The notes under the pieces: generated by a model
The model's database searches: none
Told to the model about the DNA's origin: nothing
The model's input: the letters and a program-made list of their open reading frames with translations, nothing else
NCBI RefSeq assembly: GCF_003634965.1
Contig: NZ_RBXP01000013.1
Location: 186,001-250,000 of the forward strand
Reading direction: 5' to 3'
Source: Azonexus fungiphilus
GTDB taxonomy: Bacteria > Pseudomonadota > Gammaproteobacteria > Burkholderiales > Rhodocyclaceae
Length of the DNA stretch: 64,000 nucleotides
Shown: piece by piece, positions 27,669 through 38,804 of the stretch
Layout: each line of letters opens with the position of its first letter
Numbering within the stretch: position 1 is the first letter of the stretch
Translations under genes and position numbers: made by a program

Positions 27669-28997
27669 TCAGGCCGGAATCTTGTGGAAACCGCTACCGG
27701 CCCACTGAACATCCTTCGGGACCAGACAGGTCTTGTGATCGATGTGATGCTCGAATTCACCCCGGAAGTGCTTGATGAAGCTCTGCACCGGGAAGGCCGC
27801 AGCATCGCCGAGCGCACAGATGGTCCGGCCGGCGATATTGCCGAGCACGCTGTTGAGCAGATCGAGATCCTCGGGCTTGCCCAGGCCGTTTTCGATGCGA
27901 TGCACCACCTTGTACATCCAGGCAGTCCCCTCGCGGCAGGGCGTGCATTGTCCGCAGGACTCTTCGTGATAGAAGAAGGATAGACGCTCGAGCGCCTTGA
28001 CCATGCAGACGGTTTCGTCCATCACGATGACGGCGCCGGAACCCAGCATCGACCCTGCCTTGCTGATCGAGTCGTAATCCATGGTGCAATCCATGATCAC
28101 GTCGGCCGGCAGAACGGGCGCCGACGAACCACCGGGAATCACCGCCTTGAGCTTGCGACCGCCACGCATGCCGCCGCACATTTCAAGCAGTTGGGCAAAG
28201 GAGGTACCAAGCGGAATCTCGTAGTTGCCCGGACGATTGACGTGGCCGGACACCGAGAACAGCTTGGTGCCGCCGTTGTTCGGCTTGCCCAGGTTGAGGA
28301 ACTCCTCGCCACCCATCTTCAGGATGAAGGGGATCGAGGCGAAGGTTTCGGTGTTGTTGATCGTCGTCGGTTTGCCATAGAGGCCGAACGAAGCCGGGAA
28401 AGGCGGCTTGAAGCGCGGCTGCCCCTTCTTGCCTTCGATCGATTCGAGCAAGGCGGTTTCTTCGCCACAGATATAGGCGCCGTAACCATGATGTGCGAAC
28501 AATTCGAAACCGAACGAAGTTCCCAGGATGTTCTGACCAAGGAAACCGGCGGCACGGGCTTCGTCGAGAGCTTCCTCGAAGCGTTTGTAGATTTCCCAGA
28601 TTTCGCCGTGCACATAGTTGTAACCGCGACTGGCCCCCATCGCAAAACCGGCGATGATCATCCCTTCGATGACCGCATGCGGGTTGTAGCGCATGATGTC
28701 GCGATCCTTGAAGGTTCCCGGCTCGCCTTCGTCGGTATTGCAGACGACGTACTTGTCGCCGGGGAAGGAGCGCGGCATGAACGACCACTTGAGCCCGGTC
28801 GGGAAACCGGCCCCGCCGCGACCGCGCAGCACCGACTTCTTGACTTCGCCGATGACGTCTTCCTGGGTCAGGCCGGTCTGCAGGATGCGCTTGAGCTGCT
28901 CGTAGCCGCCGCGAGCGACATAATCCTTGAGACGCCAGCCATCGTCACCATTCAGGCCGGCCATCAGGACCGGATTGATTGCCCCCATCATGGCCAT
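27669..28997 (-). CDS. nuoF: NADH-quinone oxidoreductase subunit F
   Basis: NADH- and FMN-binding subunit with one [4Fe-4S] cluster, about 442 residues from the start at 28997 ([11 protein letters not shown]), whose first base is the last base of the nuoE stop; GAGGAG lies upstream within nuoE. Motifs: [15 protein letters not shown] (FMN/NADH site), the Gly-rich [12 protein letters not shown] region, and [12 protein letters not shown] (cluster N3). Confidence 0.97.
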   Translation of the reverse strand: MAMMGAINPVLMAGLNGDDGWRLKDYVARGGYEQLKRILQTGLTQEDVIGEVKKSVLRGRGGAGFPTGLKWSFMPRSFPGDKYVVCNTDEGEPGTFKDRDIMRYNPHAVIEGMIIAGFAMGASRGYNYVHGEIWEIYKRFEEALDEARAAGFLGQNILGTSFGFELFAHHGYGAYICGEETALLESIEGKKGQPRFKPPFPASFGLYGKPTTINNTETFASIPFILKMGGEEFLNLGKPNNGGTKLFSVSGHVNRPGNYEIPLGTSFAQLLEMCGGMRGGRKLKAVIPGGSSAPVLPADVIMDCTMDYDSISKAGSMLGSGAVIVMDETVCMVKALERLSFFYHEESCGQCTPCREGTAWMYKVVHRIENGLGKPEDLDLLNSVLGNIAGRTICALGDAAAFPVQSFIKHFRGEFEHHIDHKTCLVPKDVQWAGSGFHKIPA

Positions 28998-29470
28998 TAT
29001 TTGCACTCCTCGAGGAGCTTGTCGATCTGTTCCGGATGCATGTGGCTGCACATCGAGCGGTTATTGACGATGAATACCGGCGCATCGCCGCAGGCGCCCA
29101 TGCATTCGCCTTCCTTGAGCGTGAACTTGCCGTCGGCTGTCGTCTCGTTGTAGCCGATGCCCAGCTTCTGCTGCAGGTACTCGCCGGCGTGATAGCCACC
29201 GGACAGCGCGCACGGCAGGTTGGTGCAGACCGTGATCTTGTACTTGCCGAGCGGCTTGAGGTCGTACATGTTGTAGAAGGAAGCCACCTCGTAAGCCGCG
29301 ATCGGCGGCATGCCGAGATAGTTGGCCACGGCCTCGATCGCCTCAGCCGGCAACCAGCCCTTTTCCTCCTGGGCATGCGCCAGGCAGGCCATGACGGCCG
29401 ACTGCTTCTGATCCGCAGGGTACTTGGCGACCTCGCGGGCGAACTTGTCTAGGGTTTCGGAGGAGAACAT
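28997..29470 (-). CDS. nuoE: NADH-quinone oxidoreductase subunit E
   Basis: Thioredoxin-fold [2Fe-2S] subunit, 157 residues. The four ligands are in [13 protein letters not shown] and [10 protein letters not shown]. The spacing between the first two (CX4C) is typical of NuoE. It overlaps nuoD by one base (TGATG) and nuoF by one base (TAATG), indicating tight translational coupling. Confidence 0.96.
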   Translation of the reverse strand: MFSSETLDKFAREVAKYPADQKQSAVMACLAHAQEEKGWLPAEAIEAVANYLGMPPIAAYEVASFYNMYDLKPLGKYKITVCTNLPCALSGGYHAGEYLQQKLGIGYNETTADGKFTLKEGECMGACGDAPVFIVNNRSMCSHMHPEQIDKLLEECK

Positions 29471-30723
29471 CAGCGGTCAATCTCGCCAAAAACGATATCC
29501 TGGGAGCCGATGATCGTGACGACATCGGCCAGCATGTGACCATTGGCCATTTCATCCATCGCGGCCAGATGAGCGAAGCCGGGGGCCCGGATCTTCATTC
29601 GGTACGGCTTGTTGGCCCCATCGGAGACGAAGTAGATACCGAACTCGCCCTTGGGATGCTCGATCGCCGCATAAGCCTCGCCCGGCGGCACGTGTATGCC
29701 TTCGGTGAACAGCTTGAAGTGGTGGATCAGTTCTTCCATGTTCGATTTCATCGCCTCGCGGTTCGGCGGCGCCACCTTGTGATTATCGGTGATGACCGGC
29801 CCCGGATTGGCACGCAGCCAGGCGATGCACTGCTTGATGATGCGGTTCGACTGGAGCATTTCCTCCATCCGCACCAGGTAGCGGTCATAGCTGTCGCCAT
29901 TGACCCCAACCGGCACATCGAAGTCGACCTTGTCGTAGGCTGCGTAGGGCTGCTTCTTGCGCAGATCCCAGGCAATTCCCGAGCCGCGCAACATCGCGCC
30001 GGTGAAGCCGAGTTGCATGGCCCGCTCCGGACTGACGATGCCGACATGAACCAGACGCTGCTTCCAGATCCGGTTGTCGGTCAGCAGCGTGTGGTATTCG
30101 GCATGGTATTTCGGGAAACGCTCGGTGAAATCTTCGAGGAAATCGAGCAGCGAGCCGCTGCGATTGTCGTTGAGTTCCTTGGCCTTCTTGGCGCTGGTCC
30201 AGGTGGACTCGCGGTACTGCGGCATCCGGTCAGGCAGGTCGCGATAGACGCCACCGGGACGGTAGTAGGCCGCATGCAGGCGCGCGCCGCAGACTGCCTC
30301 GTAGGCGTCCATCAGATCCTCGCGTTCGCGGAAGGTGTACAGCGCCATGGTCATCGCGCCGACGTCGAGGGCGTGACAGCCGATCCACAACAAGTGATTG
30401 AGGATGCGGGTGACTTCGTCAAACATCGTGCGGATGTACTTGCCACGCTCCGGCACTTCGAGTTGCAGGAGTTTTTCCACACCAAGACAGTAGGCGTGCT
30501 CGTTGCACATCGTCGACACGTAGTCGAGGCGATCCATGTACGGCACCGACTGGACCCAGGTCCGGGTTTCGGCAAGCTTTTCGGTCGCCCGGTGCAGCAG
30601 GCCGATGTGCGGGTCGGCGCGCTGGACGACTTCGCCGTCCATTTCCAGCACCAGGCGCAGAACGCCGTGGGCCGCCGGATGCTGCGGACCGAAGTTGAGG
30701 GTGTAATTGCGAATATCAGCCAT
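29470..30723 (-). CDS. nuoD: NADH-quinone oxidoreductase subunit D
   Basis: 49-kDa-type subunit forming the quinone-binding site with NuoB, 417 residues. The true start is at 30723 ([20 protein letters not shown]); the frame stays open further upstream inside nuoC, but that extension has no homology signal. Key motifs are [25 protein letters not shown] and the C-terminal [19 protein letters not shown]. Confidence 0.97.
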   Translation of the reverse strand: MADIRNYTLNFGPQHPAAHGVLRLVLEMDGEVVQRADPHIGLLHRATEKLAETRTWVQSVPYMDRLDYVSTMCNEHAYCLGVEKLLQLEVPERGKYIRTMFDEVTRILNHLLWIGCHALDVGAMTMALYTFREREDLMDAYEAVCGARLHAAYYRPGGVYRDLPDRMPQYRESTWTSAKKAKELNDNRSGSLLDFLEDFTERFPKYHAEYHTLLTDNRIWKQRLVHVGIVSPERAMQLGFTGAMLRGSGIAWDLRKKQPYAAYDKVDFDVPVGVNGDSYDRYLVRMEEMLQSNRIIKQCIAWLRANPGPVITDNHKVAPPNREAMKSNMEELIHHFKLFTEGIHVPPGEAYAAIEHPKGEFGIYFVSDGANKPYRMKIRAPGFAHLAAMDEMANGHMLADVVTIIGSQDIVFGEIDR

Positions 30724-31321
30724 GAGCCGGGTCCCCGTAGGTATCTTCGCGGACGATGCGCGGCGTGTTTTCACGCGGTTCGATGGTAACGGGCTGATAG
30801 ACCACCCGTCCTTGATCCGGGTCGTAGCGCATCTCGACATGCCCGGAAATCGGGAAATCCTTGCGGAAAGGATGGCCGATGAAACCGTAGTCGGTGAGGA
30901 TGCGGCGCAGGTCTTCATGCCCAATGAAAGCGATGCCATAGAGATCGAAGGCTTCGCGTTCGAACCAGTTGGCACTGGTCCATAGCGACGTCACAGAATC
31001 GACCGCAGGGAACTCGTCGCTGTCGGCAAAAACGCGGACGCGCAGGCGAACGTTGTGGGCAATCGACAGAAGATGCACGACGGCGGCAAAACGTTTGCCC
31101 TGCCATGCGCCATCGCCGTAAGTGGAATAATCGACGCCACAGAGGTCGATCAACTCCTCGAAGGAAAAATCGACCTCGTCACGCAGCGACTGCATCAACG
31201 AAAAGTAATCGGCCGCGGCGACTTCCACGGTCAACTCGCCCAGGGCAAGCTTTTTCGACAGCAGCTTGTCCCCGAAACGATCCTGCAATTTTTGGCTAAG
31301 CGTTTCCAGCTTGGCAGACAT
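30716..31321 (-). CDS. nuoC: NADH-quinone oxidoreductase subunit C
   Basis: 30-kDa-type subunit of 201 residues. Recognised by [48 protein letters not shown] and HPFRKDFP. It overlaps nuoD by 8 nt. It is encoded separately from nuoD rather than as a fusion. Confidence 0.96.
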   Translation of the reverse strand: MSAKLETLSQKLQDRFGDKLLSKKLALGELTVEVAAADYFSLMQSLRDEVDFSFEELIDLCGVDYSTYGDGAWQGKRFAAVVHLLSIAHNVRLRVRVFADSDEFPAVDSVTSLWTSANWFEREAFDLYGIAFIGHEDLRRILTDYGFIGHPFRKDFPISGHVEMRYDPDQGRVVYQPVTIEPRENTPRIVREDTYGDPAHG

Positions 31322-31339
31322 AGGGATCAGCCTCGAAAG

Positions 31340-31816
31340 TTAGCGGGCAATGGTGTTGGTGCGGCGGATCTTGTTCTGCAGCTGAATGATCCCGTAGAGC
31401 AGCGCCTCGGCCGTCGGCGGACAGCCCGGGACGTAGATATCGACCGGAACGATGCGATCACAGCCGCGCACGACGGAATACGAATAGTGGTAGTAGCCGC
31501 CGCCGTTGGCACAGGAGCCCATGGAGATGACCCAGCGCGGTTCCGCCATCTGGTCGTACACCTTGCGCAAAGCCGGCGCCATCTTGTTGGTCAGCGTTCC
31601 GGCAACGATCATCACATCGGACTGGCGCGGACTCGGGCGAAAGACGACACCGAAACGATCGAGGTCGTAACGCGAACAGCCGGCATGGATCATTTCGACC
31701 GCACAGCAGGCCAGACCAAAAGTCATCGGCCACATCGAGCCGGTGCGCATGTAGTTGATGAGCTTGTCAGCCGTGGTGGTGACAAAGCCCTCCTGAAGAA
31801 TTCCCTCGATTGCCAT
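31340..31816 (-). CDS. nuoB: NADH-quinone oxidoreductase subunit B
   Basis: PSST-type subunit holding terminal cluster N2, 158 residues. The tandem cysteines are in [13 protein letters not shown], and the other ligands are in [16 protein letters not shown] and [15 protein letters not shown]. It lies between nuoA and nuoC. Confidence 0.97.
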   Translation of the reverse strand: MAIEGILQEGFVTTTADKLINYMRTGSMWPMTFGLACCAVEMIHAGCSRYDLDRFGVVFRPSPRQSDVMIVAGTLTNKMAPALRKVYDQMAEPRWVISMGSCANGGGYYHYSYSVVRGCDRIVPVDIYVPGCPPTAEALLYGIIQLQNKIRRTNTIAR

Positions 31817-31825
31817 TTAACGCCC

Positions 31826-32197
31826 TCATTCCCACTCGAGCGCACCCTTGGCCCAGGCGTAGATGTCGCCCAGCGCAAGAATGCCCATGAAGATCAACAT
31901 TTCGACAAAACCGAAGACCTTGAGCGAATCGATGGCCACCATGTCCGAGAAGACGGTCGCCCACGGCACGAGGAAGGCGATTTCGAGATCGAACAGGATG
32001 AAAAGGATCGCAACCAGGTAATAGCGCACATCGAATTTCATGCGCGCATCTTCAAAAGCCTCGAAGCCACATTCATAGGGCGAGAGCTTTTCAGGGTCCG
32101 GGCGACGCGGAGCGAGCATGAAGCCCATTGCAACCGGCAGGACGCCGACAGCAACCCCCACGAGCACGAACATCAGGATCGGAAAGTAAGCTTCCAT
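31826..32197 (-). CDS. nuoA: NADH-quinone oxidoreductase subunit A
   Basis: Three-helix membrane subunit, 123 residues. Family-diagnostic segments are [33 protein letters not shown] and a conserved Cys in the first loop. First gene of the nuo set, 67 nt after the tRNA-Leu. Confidence 0.97.
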   Translation of the reverse strand: MEAYFPILMFVLVGVAVGVLPVAMGFMLAPRRPDPEKLSPYECGFEAFEDARMKFDVRYYLVAILFILFDLEIAFLVPWATVFSDMVAIDSLKVFGFVEMLIFMGILALGDIYAWAKGALEWE

Positions 32198-32264
32198 AAT
32201 CCGCCGCCAAGTTGTCAGTTTTTTATACGGGCAGTCGGATTGCGACGAGCAGCCCAGTTATTTT

Positions 32265-32349
32265 TGGTGCCGACGGCGAGACTCGAACTCGCACAGCTTG
32301 CGCCACTACCCCCTCAAGATAGCGTGTCTACCAATTTCACCACGTCGGC
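32265..32349 (-). tRNA. tRNA-Leu (anticodon GAG)
   Basis: An 85-nt minus-strand gene including an encoded CCA end. The acceptor stem is GCCGACG / CGTCGGC. The anticodon arm CTATC-TTGAGGG-GGTAG gives anticodon GAG. There is a type II variable arm (TGGCGCAAGCT region), as expected for leucine, and the T arm has GTTCGAGTC. It lies between secG and nuoA on the same strand, so it is probably processed from a tpiA-secG-nuo transcript. Confidence 0.96.
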
Positions 32350-32401
32350 ACTTCTTTTGACCCACCCGGCGAGGGATTCATGCCGGGCCGGCCGCCTTGC
32401 G

Positions 32402-32773
32402 TTACTTAGGTACGTCTTGCGCCTTGGAACCCGCACCAGCCGGAACATTCGACGCCTCGCCACCAGCCTGAACGGCCGGCGAAACAGGCTGAGATTGTAC
32501 CGAATCCTGCATCAGACTGCCAGACGTTTTTGGCTTTTCCGACGCAATGTAGGCCAGCGAGAGACTGGTCGCAAAGAAGACGGCAGCAAGAATTCCGGTC
32601 GTCCGACTGAGGAAGTTGGCGGAACCGGAGGCACCAAAAAGACTGCCCGAGGCACCGCTACCGAAAGCCGCCCCCATGTCCGCCCCCTTGCCGTGCTGCA
32701 TCAGCACAAGACCAATGATGGCCAGCGCCACCAGGATATGGACCGTCAAAACCACGGAAAACAACCAGTTCAT
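32402..32773 (-). CDS. secG: Protein translocase subunit SecG
   Basis: Auxiliary subunit of the SecYEG channel, 123 residues with two membrane helices. Recognised by [35 protein letters not shown], the conserved cytoplasmic loop. A low-complexity Ser/Ala/Pro-rich tail follows the second helix. It lies 12 nt after tpiA, the normal beta-proteobacterial arrangement. Confidence 0.96.
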   Translation of the reverse strand: MNWLFSVVLTVHILVALAIIGLVLMQHGKGADMGAAFGSGASGSLFGASGSANFLSRTTGILAAVFFATSLSLAYIASEKPKTSGSLMQDSVQSQPVSPAVQAGGEASNVPAGAGSKAQDVPK

Positions 32774-32785
32774 TTTGTATGCCTA

Positions 32786-33535
32786 TCAGTTTGCGGCGCG
32801 ACAAATCGCCAAAAAATCATCTGCTACGAGCGCAGCTCCACCGATCAAACCACCATCGATATCCGGCTGCCCAAACAACTCCTCCGCATTCTGCGGCTTG
32901 ACGCTGCCACCGTACAGAATACGCACTCCCTCGGCCACCGCGGCATCACCAGCACCGACAAAACCACGAATCGCCGCATGCACCGCCTGCGCCTGCACCG
33001 GGGTCGCAGTCACGCCAGTGCCAATCGCCCAGACCGGCTCATAAGCCAGCAAAGCAGCAGCCATCGCCTTGACACTAACCCGCTCGAATACCGCACGCAA
33101 CTGGCGAAAAACCACCGTCTCGGTCAGCCCCGCTTCGCGCTCGGCCAAGGTTTCGCCGACGCACAACACCGGGACCAGCCCGGCCGCCAAGGCCGCTTCG
33201 AACTTGGCGGCGACCAGCGCATCCGACTCACCATACAGGGTACGCCGCTCGGAATGCCCAAGCAGGACGTAGCGGCAACCAAAATCGCGGAGCATCGCCA
33301 GCGACACCTCGCCGGTGAACGCGCCCTGCTGCTGCTCGCTGGCATTCTGGGCCCCGAGACCGATCTCCGACCCAGCCAGCAATTGCTGCAGCTGGGCTAG
33401 ATAAGGAAACGGCGGACAGACGAAGACATCGCACGCCACTTCGCCGATACCGTCGCGCAGACGCCCGACCAGCCCGGCATTGAAGTCGAGACTGCCGTGC
33501 ATCTTCCAGTTTCCGGCGACGAGCTTGCGACGCAT
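32786..33535 (-). CDS. tpiA: Triosephosphate isomerase
   Basis: Interconverts dihydroxyacetone phosphate and glyceraldehyde 3-phosphate, 249 residues. Active-site signatures are GNWKMHGS (Lys), LLGHSERR (His) and AYEPVWAIGTG (Glu). The phosphate-binding LYGGSVKPQN is present. First gene after the promoter at 33568-33597. Confidence 0.98.
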   Translation of the reverse strand: MRRKLVAGNWKMHGSLDFNAGLVGRLRDGIGEVACDVFVCPPFPYLAQLQQLLAGSEIGLGAQNASEQQQGAFTGEVSLAMLRDFGCRYVLLGHSERRTLYGESDALVAAKFEAALAAGLVPVLCVGETLAEREAGLTETVVFRQLRAVFERVSVKAMAAALLAYEPVWAIGTGVTATPVQAQAVHAAIRGFVGAGDAAVAEGVRILYGGSVKPQNAEELFGQPDIDGGLIGGAALVADDFLAICRAAN

Positions 33536-33567
33536 GAGCGCGATGATTCCGAAGGAAAAACCGAAGG

Positions 33568-33597
33568 ATTATAGCCAGCGCGGCAAGCCGAGGTCAA
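33568..33597 (-). promoter_or_regulatory. Sigma-70 promoter for tpiA-secG-tRNA-nuo
   Basis: On the minus strand TTGACC (complement of 33592-33597) and a perfect TATAAT (complement of 33568-33573) are separated by 18 bp. It lies between glmM and tpiA, leaving a leader of about 26 nt. It is the best housekeeping promoter match noticed in the window. Confidence 0.75.
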
Positions 33598-33610
33598 TGC
33601 TCGAGCGGCT

Positions 33611-34966
33611 TCAAGCAGCAACCGCAGCACGAACCGCGGCAGCGATTTCCTCGGCTGCAGCGGCGACTTCGGCCGCATCACCACCTTCGACCATCACCCG
33701 CAGCAACGGCTCGGTGCCCGATGGACGTAGCAGCACCCGACCACGCCCGAGCAGGCGCGCCTCGACCGCCTCGCGGGCCGCCTGGATCGCCGGGCAGTCC
33801 TGCCAGACAAAGCCCTTGGCCACCGGAACGTTGATCAGCTTCTGCGGGTAGAGCACCAGGGCTCCAAGCAGCGTACGCAGGTCACAAGCCGCCTCACGCA
33901 TCGCCGCCAGCACCTGCAGACCGGCAATGATGCCGTCGCCAGTCGAGTGCCGATCCAGCGCCAGGATATGACCGGAATTTTCGCCGCCAAACAGCCAGCC
34001 ATTCCGGTGCAGCATCTCGACCACATAACGGTCACCGACCGCAGCCCGGGCGAAAGGAATTTTCAGGTCGGCGAGGGCGTGTTCAAGCGCCAGATTGCTC
34101 ATCAAGGTCCCGACCACGCCCTGGACCGGCGCCTTGCGCGCCCGGCTGCGGACGATCGCCAGCAGCAACTGGTCACCGTCGTAGAGATTACCGGCGGCAT
34201 CGACCATCTGAATGCGATCGGCATCGCCATCGAGAGCGATGCCGAGATCGGCGCGCTGCGCCAGCACCGCATCGCGCAACGCCAGCGGCGCGGTGGCGCC
34301 GACTGCGTCGTTGATGTTCAGCCCGTTCGGCTGGACGCCGATGCTGACCACCTCGGCTCCGAGTTCGTGGAAGACATCCGGGGCAATGTGATAGGCCGCG
34401 CCGTGGGCGCAATCGACGACGATCTTCAGGCCGCGCAGGTCGAGTTCGTTGGGGAAGGTACTCTTGCAGAATTCGATGTAGCGCCCGCGCGCATCGTCAA
34501 TGCGCCGCGCCCGCCCGAGCTCTGCCGACCCGACGCAGACGATCTCGCGATCGATACCAGCCTCGATCTCCTGCTCAACCTCGTCCGGCAACTTGGTGCC
34601 CTGCGCCGAGAAGAACTTGATTCCGTTATCGTAATAGGGGTTGTGCGAGGCCGAGATGACGATTCCGGCCTGCAGGCGCAGCGCCCGGGTCAGGTAGGCA
34701 ATCGCCGGCGTCGGCATCGGCCCGACCAGGCAGACATCGACGCCGGCCGCGGAGAAGCCGGCCTCCAGGGCCGATTCGAGCATGTAGCCGGAAACCCGGG
34801 TGTCCTTTCCGATCAGCACGCTGGGCCGTTCGCCGGCCGGCATCGTGTTGCGCTGCAAAAGCACCTTGCCGGCCGAATAGCCAAGACGCATGACGAATTC
34901 CGGGGTGATCGGCGATTGACCGACCCGGCCGCGCACGCCATCGGTGCCGAAATATTTTCTACTCAT
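33611..34966 (-). CDS. glmM: Phosphoglucosamine mutase
   Basis: Converts glucosamine 6-phosphate to glucosamine 1-phosphate for UDP-GlcNAc synthesis, 451 residues. The start at 34966 ([13 protein letters not shown]) follows GGGAG. Catalytic serine loop [16 protein letters not shown], metal loop DGDADR and phosphate-binding [15 protein letters not shown] are intact. It lies 22 nt after folP, the classic folP-glmM pair. Confidence 0.97.
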   Translation of the reverse strand: MSRKYFGTDGVRGRVGQSPITPEFVMRLGYSAGKVLLQRNTMPAGERPSVLIGKDTRVSGYMLESALEAGFSAAGVDVCLVGPMPTPAIAYLTRALRLQAGIVISASHNPYYDNGIKFFSAQGTKLPDEVEQEIEAGIDREIVCVGSAELGRARRIDDARGRYIEFCKSTFPNELDLRGLKIVVDCAHGAAYHIAPDVFHELGAEVVSIGVQPNGLNINDAVGATAPLALRDAVLAQRADLGIALDGDADRIQMVDAAGNLYDGDQLLLAIVRSRARKAPVQGVVGTLMSNLALEHALADLKIPFARAAVGDRYVVEMLHRNGWLFGGENSGHILALDRHSTGDGIIAGLQVLAAMREAACDLRTLLGALVLYPQKLINVPVAKGFVWQDCPAIQAAREAVEARLLGRGRVLLRPSGTEPLLRVMVEGGDAAEVAAAAEEIAAAVRAAVAA

Positions 34967-34988
34967 TTCACTCTCCCTGATATGCCGC

Positions 34989-35819
34989 TCATTTTGCGTC
35001 TTCGATCGCCGCCCACACGGCCAGTGCATCCCGGGTCTCGGCAACGTCGTGCACGCGCAGGATGGCAGCACCGCGCTGGGCCGCCAGCAACGCCGCGGCG
35101 ACGCTCGCCGCCTGCCTGGCCTCGACCGGACGGCCGGTGATCTGACCGAGCATCGTCTTGCGCGAGACACCGACCAGCAGCGGCAGCCCGGACCAGACTT
35201 TTGCGGTCAACCCGCGAAAAAGGGCCAAATTGTGCGCCAGCGTCTTGCCAAAACCGAATCCCGGATCGAGGACGATGCGCTCGCGCGCAATACCCGCCGC
35301 CTGGCATCGCTCAACCGCTGCCGCCAGCCAACCGGCAACCTCGCCAACGACGTCGCCATAAACCGGCGCCTGCTGCATGTCGCGCGGCCGCCCCTGCATG
35401 TGCATGAGACACAGACCGCAGTCGCTGTCGGCGACGGCCGCCAGCGATTCCGCCGAGGCCAGGCCGGCGATGTCGTTGATCATGCTCGCACCGGCCGCCA
35501 GCGCCGCCCGCATCACCGCCGGCTTGTAGGTGTCGACCGAGACCGGCACCCCCCAGGTGGTGATTTCGGCAAGCACCGGCAACAGGCGCCGCAGCTCTTC
35601 GTCCTCCGGCGTCGGCTGGGCGCCGGGTCGGGTCGATTCGGCGCCGATGTCGAGGATGTCGGCACCGGCCGCCAACTGTCGCCGGGCATGCGCGATGGCA
35701 GCAACGATATCGCCGCCGCGCCCGTCACCCGAAAACGAGTCGGGCGTCAGGTTGACGATGCCCATGACCAGCGGACGCTCGGTCGACAGGCGAAATTTTC
35801 CACATTGAATGCTTTGCAT
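34989..35819 (-). CDS. folP: Dihydropteroate synthase
   Basis: Condenses p-aminobenzoate with dihydropterin pyrophosphate in folate synthesis, 276 residues. Signatures are [16 protein letters not shown] and [12 protein letters not shown], with [11 protein letters not shown] and GVSRKTMLG further on. The N-terminus [11 protein letters not shown] matches the family length. Oddly, no ribosome binding site is visible; the region before the ATG is occupied by a terminator-like hairpin and T run. Confidence 0.96.
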   Translation of the reverse strand: MQSIQCGKFRLSTERPLVMGIVNLTPDSFSGDGRGGDIVAAIAHARRQLAAGADILDIGAESTRPGAQPTPEDEELRRLLPVLAEITTWGVPVSVDTYKPAVMRAALAAGASMINDIAGLASAESLAAVADSDCGLCLMHMQGRPRDMQQAPVYGDVVGEVAGWLAAAVERCQAAGIARERIVLDPGFGFGKTLAHNLALFRGLTAKVWSGLPLLVGVSRKTMLGQITGRPVEARQAASVAAALLAAQRGAAILRVHDVAETRDALAVWAAIEDAK

Positions 35820-35822
35820 ATG

Positions 35823-35848
35823 AAAAAAGCCGGGAGAGAACTCCCGGC
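35823..35848 (-). terminator. Intrinsic terminator between ftsH and folP
   Basis: Stem GCCGGGAG / CTCCCGGC (35829-35836 with 35841-35848), 4-nt loop, then six T (35823-35828) on the minus strand. It lies 17 nt after the ftsH stop and ends only 3 nt before the folP start codon. Read-through or a promoter inside ftsH must supply folP. Confidence 0.88.
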
Positions 35849-35864
35849 TATCCTGGTTTCAGGC

Positions 35865-37745
35865 TCAGGCCGTCGCCGGGGCGCTCGGCTCGGCACCGGG
35901 CTTCTCGCCCGGTGGGTTCGGACGCGACAGGCTTTGCGACGGCTTCGGCGGACGCGGCGGCTTGCCGTCCATGATGTCGTCGATCTGCTCGGCATCGATG
36001 GTTTCCCAGTCGAGCAGCGCCTTGGTCATGGCCTCGACCTTGTCGCGATTCTCCTCAAGCAGGCGGCGCGCCAGCGCGTACTGCTCGTCGAGGATGCGGC
36101 GGATCTCGGCATCGACCTTCTGCATCGTCGCTTCCGACACGTTCTTGTGCTGGGTCACCGAGCGACCGAGGAAAACTTCACCCTCGTTCTCGCCGTAAAC
36201 CATCACCCCGAGATCGGACATGCCGTAGCGGGTGACCATGTCACGTGCCATCGCGGTGGCGCGCTCGAAGTCGTTCGAGGCACCGGTGGTCATCTGGTCC
36301 ATGAACAGCTCTTCGGCAATGCGCCCGCCGAAGAGGACGGCGATGCGCGACAGCAGGTACTGCTTGTCGTAGGCGTAGCGGTCCTGCTCGGGCAACTGCA
36401 TGGTCAGACCGAGGGCGCGACCGCGCGGAATGATGGTGACCTTGTGTACCGGATCGGACTTCGGCACCAGCTTGGCGACGACGGCGTGACCGGACTCGTG
36501 GTAGGCCGTGTTCATCTTCTCTTCCTCGGTCATCACCATGCTGCGGCGCTCGGCCCCCATCATGATCTTGTCCTTGGCCTTCTCGAAGTCTTCCATGTCC
36601 ACCAGCCGCTTGCTGGCACGGGCCGCGAACAGCGCGGCTTCATTGACCAGGTTGGCCAGGTCGGCACCGGAGAAACCGGGGGTACCGCGGGCGATGATAT
36701 CGGCCTTGATGTCGCCGGCAATCGGCACCTTGCGCATGTGCACCTTGAGGATTTCCTCGCGACCGCGGATGTCCGGCAGCGGCACCACGACCTGGCGGTC
36801 GAAGCGGCCCGGGCGCAGCAGTGCCGGGTCGAGGATGTCCGGGCGGTTGGTGGCGGCGATGACGATGATGCCCGAGTGACCCTCGAAGCCGTCCATCTCG
36901 ACCAGCAACTGGTTCAGCGTCTGCTCCCGTTCATCGTTGCCACCACCGAGGCCGGCGCCGCGATGGCGACCAACGGCGTCGATTTCATCGATGAAGATGA
37001 TGCAGGGGGCGTGCTTCTTGGCATTTTCGAACATGTCGCGGACACGCGCAGCGCCGACACCGACGAACATTTCGACGAAGTCGGAACCGGAAATCGAGAA
37101 GAACGGGACCTTGGCCTCGCCGGCGATCGCCTTGGCCAGCAGGGTCTTGCCGGTCCCCGGGTTGCCGACCATCAGCACGCCCTTCGGAATCCGCCCGCCG
37201 AGCTTCTGGAATTTGGAGGGATCGCGCAGGAAGTCGACCAGTTCCTGGACTTCCTCCTTGGCCTCGTCGCAACCGGCAACATCGGCGAAGGTGATGGTGT
37301 TCTGGGCTTCGTCCATCATCCGAGCCTTCGACTTGCCGAAGGAGAAGGCGCCGCCCTTGCCGCCGCCCTGCATCTGGCGCATGAAGAAGACCCAGACGCC
37401 GATCAGCAGCAGCATCGGGAACCAGCTGACGAAGATGTTCATCAGGAAGGACGGCTCTTCTTCCGGCTTGGCCTCGATCTTGACGTCGTACTTGAGCAGG
37501 TCGGAAACCAGCCACAGGTCGGGCGGTGCGTAACTGGTGATGCGCTTGCCGTCGTTGGTGGTTGCTTTCAGCGTGCGGCCTTCCATGACCACCTTGGAAA
37601 TTCGCCCCTGCTTCACTTCCTCGAGAAACTGCGAATACTCGACGGCACCGGTCGCGACCTGACGGGTGTTGAACTGGTTGAAGACGGTCATCAGCACGAG
37701 GCCGATCACCATCCAGATCGCGAGGTTTTTGAACATGTTGTTCAA
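35865..37745 (-). CDS. ftsH: ATP-dependent zinc metalloprotease FtsH
   Basis: Membrane AAA+ protease, 626 residues. Two N-terminal membrane helices flank a periplasmic domain. Walker A is GNPGTGKT, Walker B is [11 protein letters not shown], and the second region of homology is RPGRFDRQV. The zinc motif is HESGH in [14 protein letters not shown] Pro-rich tail follows. It lies 55 nt after rlmE, the conserved rlmE-ftsH order. Confidence 0.98.
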   Translation of the reverse strand: MNNMFKNLAIWMVIGLVLMTVFNQFNTRQVATGAVEYSQFLEEVKQGRISKVVMEGRTLKATTNDGKRITSYAPPDLWLVSDLLKYDVKIEAKPEEEPSFLMNIFVSWFPMLLLIGVWVFFMRQMQGGGKGGAFSFGKSKARMMDEAQNTITFADVAGCDEAKEEVQELVDFLRDPSKFQKLGGRIPKGVLMVGNPGTGKTLLAKAIAGEAKVPFFSISGSDFVEMFVGVGAARVRDMFENAKKHAPCIIFIDEIDAVGRHRGAGLGGGNDEREQTLNQLLVEMDGFEGHSGIIVIAATNRPDILDPALLRPGRFDRQVVVPLPDIRGREEILKVHMRKVPIAGDIKADIIARGTPGFSGADLANLVNEAALFAARASKRLVDMEDFEKAKDKIMMGAERRSMVMTEEEKMNTAYHESGHAVVAKLVPKSDPVHKVTIIPRGRALGLTMQLPEQDRYAYDKQYLLSRIAVLFGGRIAEELFMDQMTTGASNDFERATAMARDMVTRYGMSDLGVMVYGENEGEVFLGRSVTQHKNVSEATMQKVDAEIRRILDEQYALARRLLEENRDKVEAMTKALLDWETIDAEQIDDIMDGKPPRPPKPSQSLSRPNPPGEKPGAEPSAPATA

Positions 37746-37800
37746 GCTGGCTCTCCTTCTGATTCGTCGAGCGATAAAAACATCATTCTAAACAAAACTG

Positions 37801-38418
37801 TCAGCGCAATGTGCGGCCAAGCAGGTAAATCTCGGCGCTGCGGTCACGCGAGGCATCCGGCTTGCGCACGGCGACGGTACGAAAAGTCGCCCGCATCGCC
37901 TTGACGAAAGCCTCGTAATCGCTGCCCTGGAAAACTTTGACCAGAAAAGCGCCATCCGGTTTCAAATGAGCCTGCGAGAACTCGAGCCCGAGCTCGGCCA
38001 AGTGCATCACCCGGGCCTGGTCGACCAGCGGCACTCCTGACATGTTGGGGGCCATGTCCGACATTACAAGCCCGACCCGACGCTCGCCGAGTTTTTCTTC
38101 TAGCTGGCGCAGCACCTCGTCTTCGCGGAAATCGCCCTGAATGAAGTGCACGCCGGCAATCGGCGCCATCTCCAGCAAGTCGAGGGCGAACACCAGACCA
38201 CCACTGCCGACCCGCTGCACGGCGACCTGCGACCAGCCGCCCGGGGTCGCCCCGAGGTCGACGACGACCTCGCCCTGGCGCAGCAGCTTGTCCTTGTCGT
38301 CGATCTCCATCAGCTTGAAAGCGGCGCGCGAGCGCCAGCCTTCCTTCTTCGCAAGCTGGACATAGGGGTCGTTCACATGCTCGCGCATCCACGCCTTGCT
38401 GGTTCTGGTTCGTTTCAT
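37801..38418 (-). CDS. rlmE: 23S rRNA (uridine-2'-O)-methyltransferase
   Basis: Methylates U2552 of 23S rRNA in the 50S A-site loop, about 205 residues from the start at 38418 ([14 protein letters not shown]). SAM-binding motif [15 protein letters not shown] and catalytic-region segments SDMAPNMSG and [14 protein letters not shown] are present. It heads the rlmE-ftsH pair and is divergent from yhbY, as in many Proteobacteria. Confidence 0.96.
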   Translation of the reverse strand: MKRTRTSKAWMREHVNDPYVQLAKKEGWRSRAAFKLMEIDDKDKLLRQGEVVVDLGATPGGWSQVAVQRVGSGGLVFALDLLEMAPIAGVHFIQGDFREDEVLRQLEEKLGERRVGLVMSDMAPNMSGVPLVDQARVMHLAELGLEFSQAHLKPDGAFLVKVFQGSDYEAFVKAMRATFRTVAVRKPDASRDRSAEIYLLGRTLR

Positions 38419-38450
38419 TCGGTAAAATGCCGTTTTTGAAAGGTTTTCAC

Positions 38451-38804
38451 ATGCAACAACTGACATCCGCCCAGGTCCGCGAACTGCGCGCCCGGGCCCA
38501 CGGCCTCAACCCGGTCGTCTCGATTGCCGAGAACGGCCTGAGCGACGCCGTGCTCAAGGAAATCGACGTCTGCCTGAAGGCGCACGAGCTGATCAAGATC
38601 CGCGTCTATGGCGACAGCCGCGAGGATCGCCTGGCCTACTACGAACGCATCTGCCAGGAACTTGCCGCGGCGCCGGTACAGCATATCGGCAAACTGCTCG
38701 TCGTCTACCGGGAAAATCCGGAAAAGTTGACGGTCGACCGCAATAATTCGCAAAAAACCCGCGCCGCCGCTCCCCGCCGCACCAAACGCAGCTTCCAGGG
38801 CTGA
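38451..38804 (+). CDS. yhbY: YhbY-family CRM-domain RNA-binding protein
   Basis: Small ribosome-assembly-associated RNA-binding protein, about 117 residues from the start at 38451 ([17 protein letters not shown]). The CRM domain is seen in [38 protein letters not shown] basic tail (RRTKRSF) follows. Divergent from rlmE, with a 32-bp gap containing a TAAAAT hexamer. Confidence 0.92.
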   Translation: MQQLTSAQVRELRARAHGLNPVVSIAENGLSDAVLKEIDVCLKAHELIKIRVYGDSREDRLAYYERICQELAAAPVQHIGKLLVVYRENPEKLTVDRNNSQKTRAAAPRRTKRSFQG

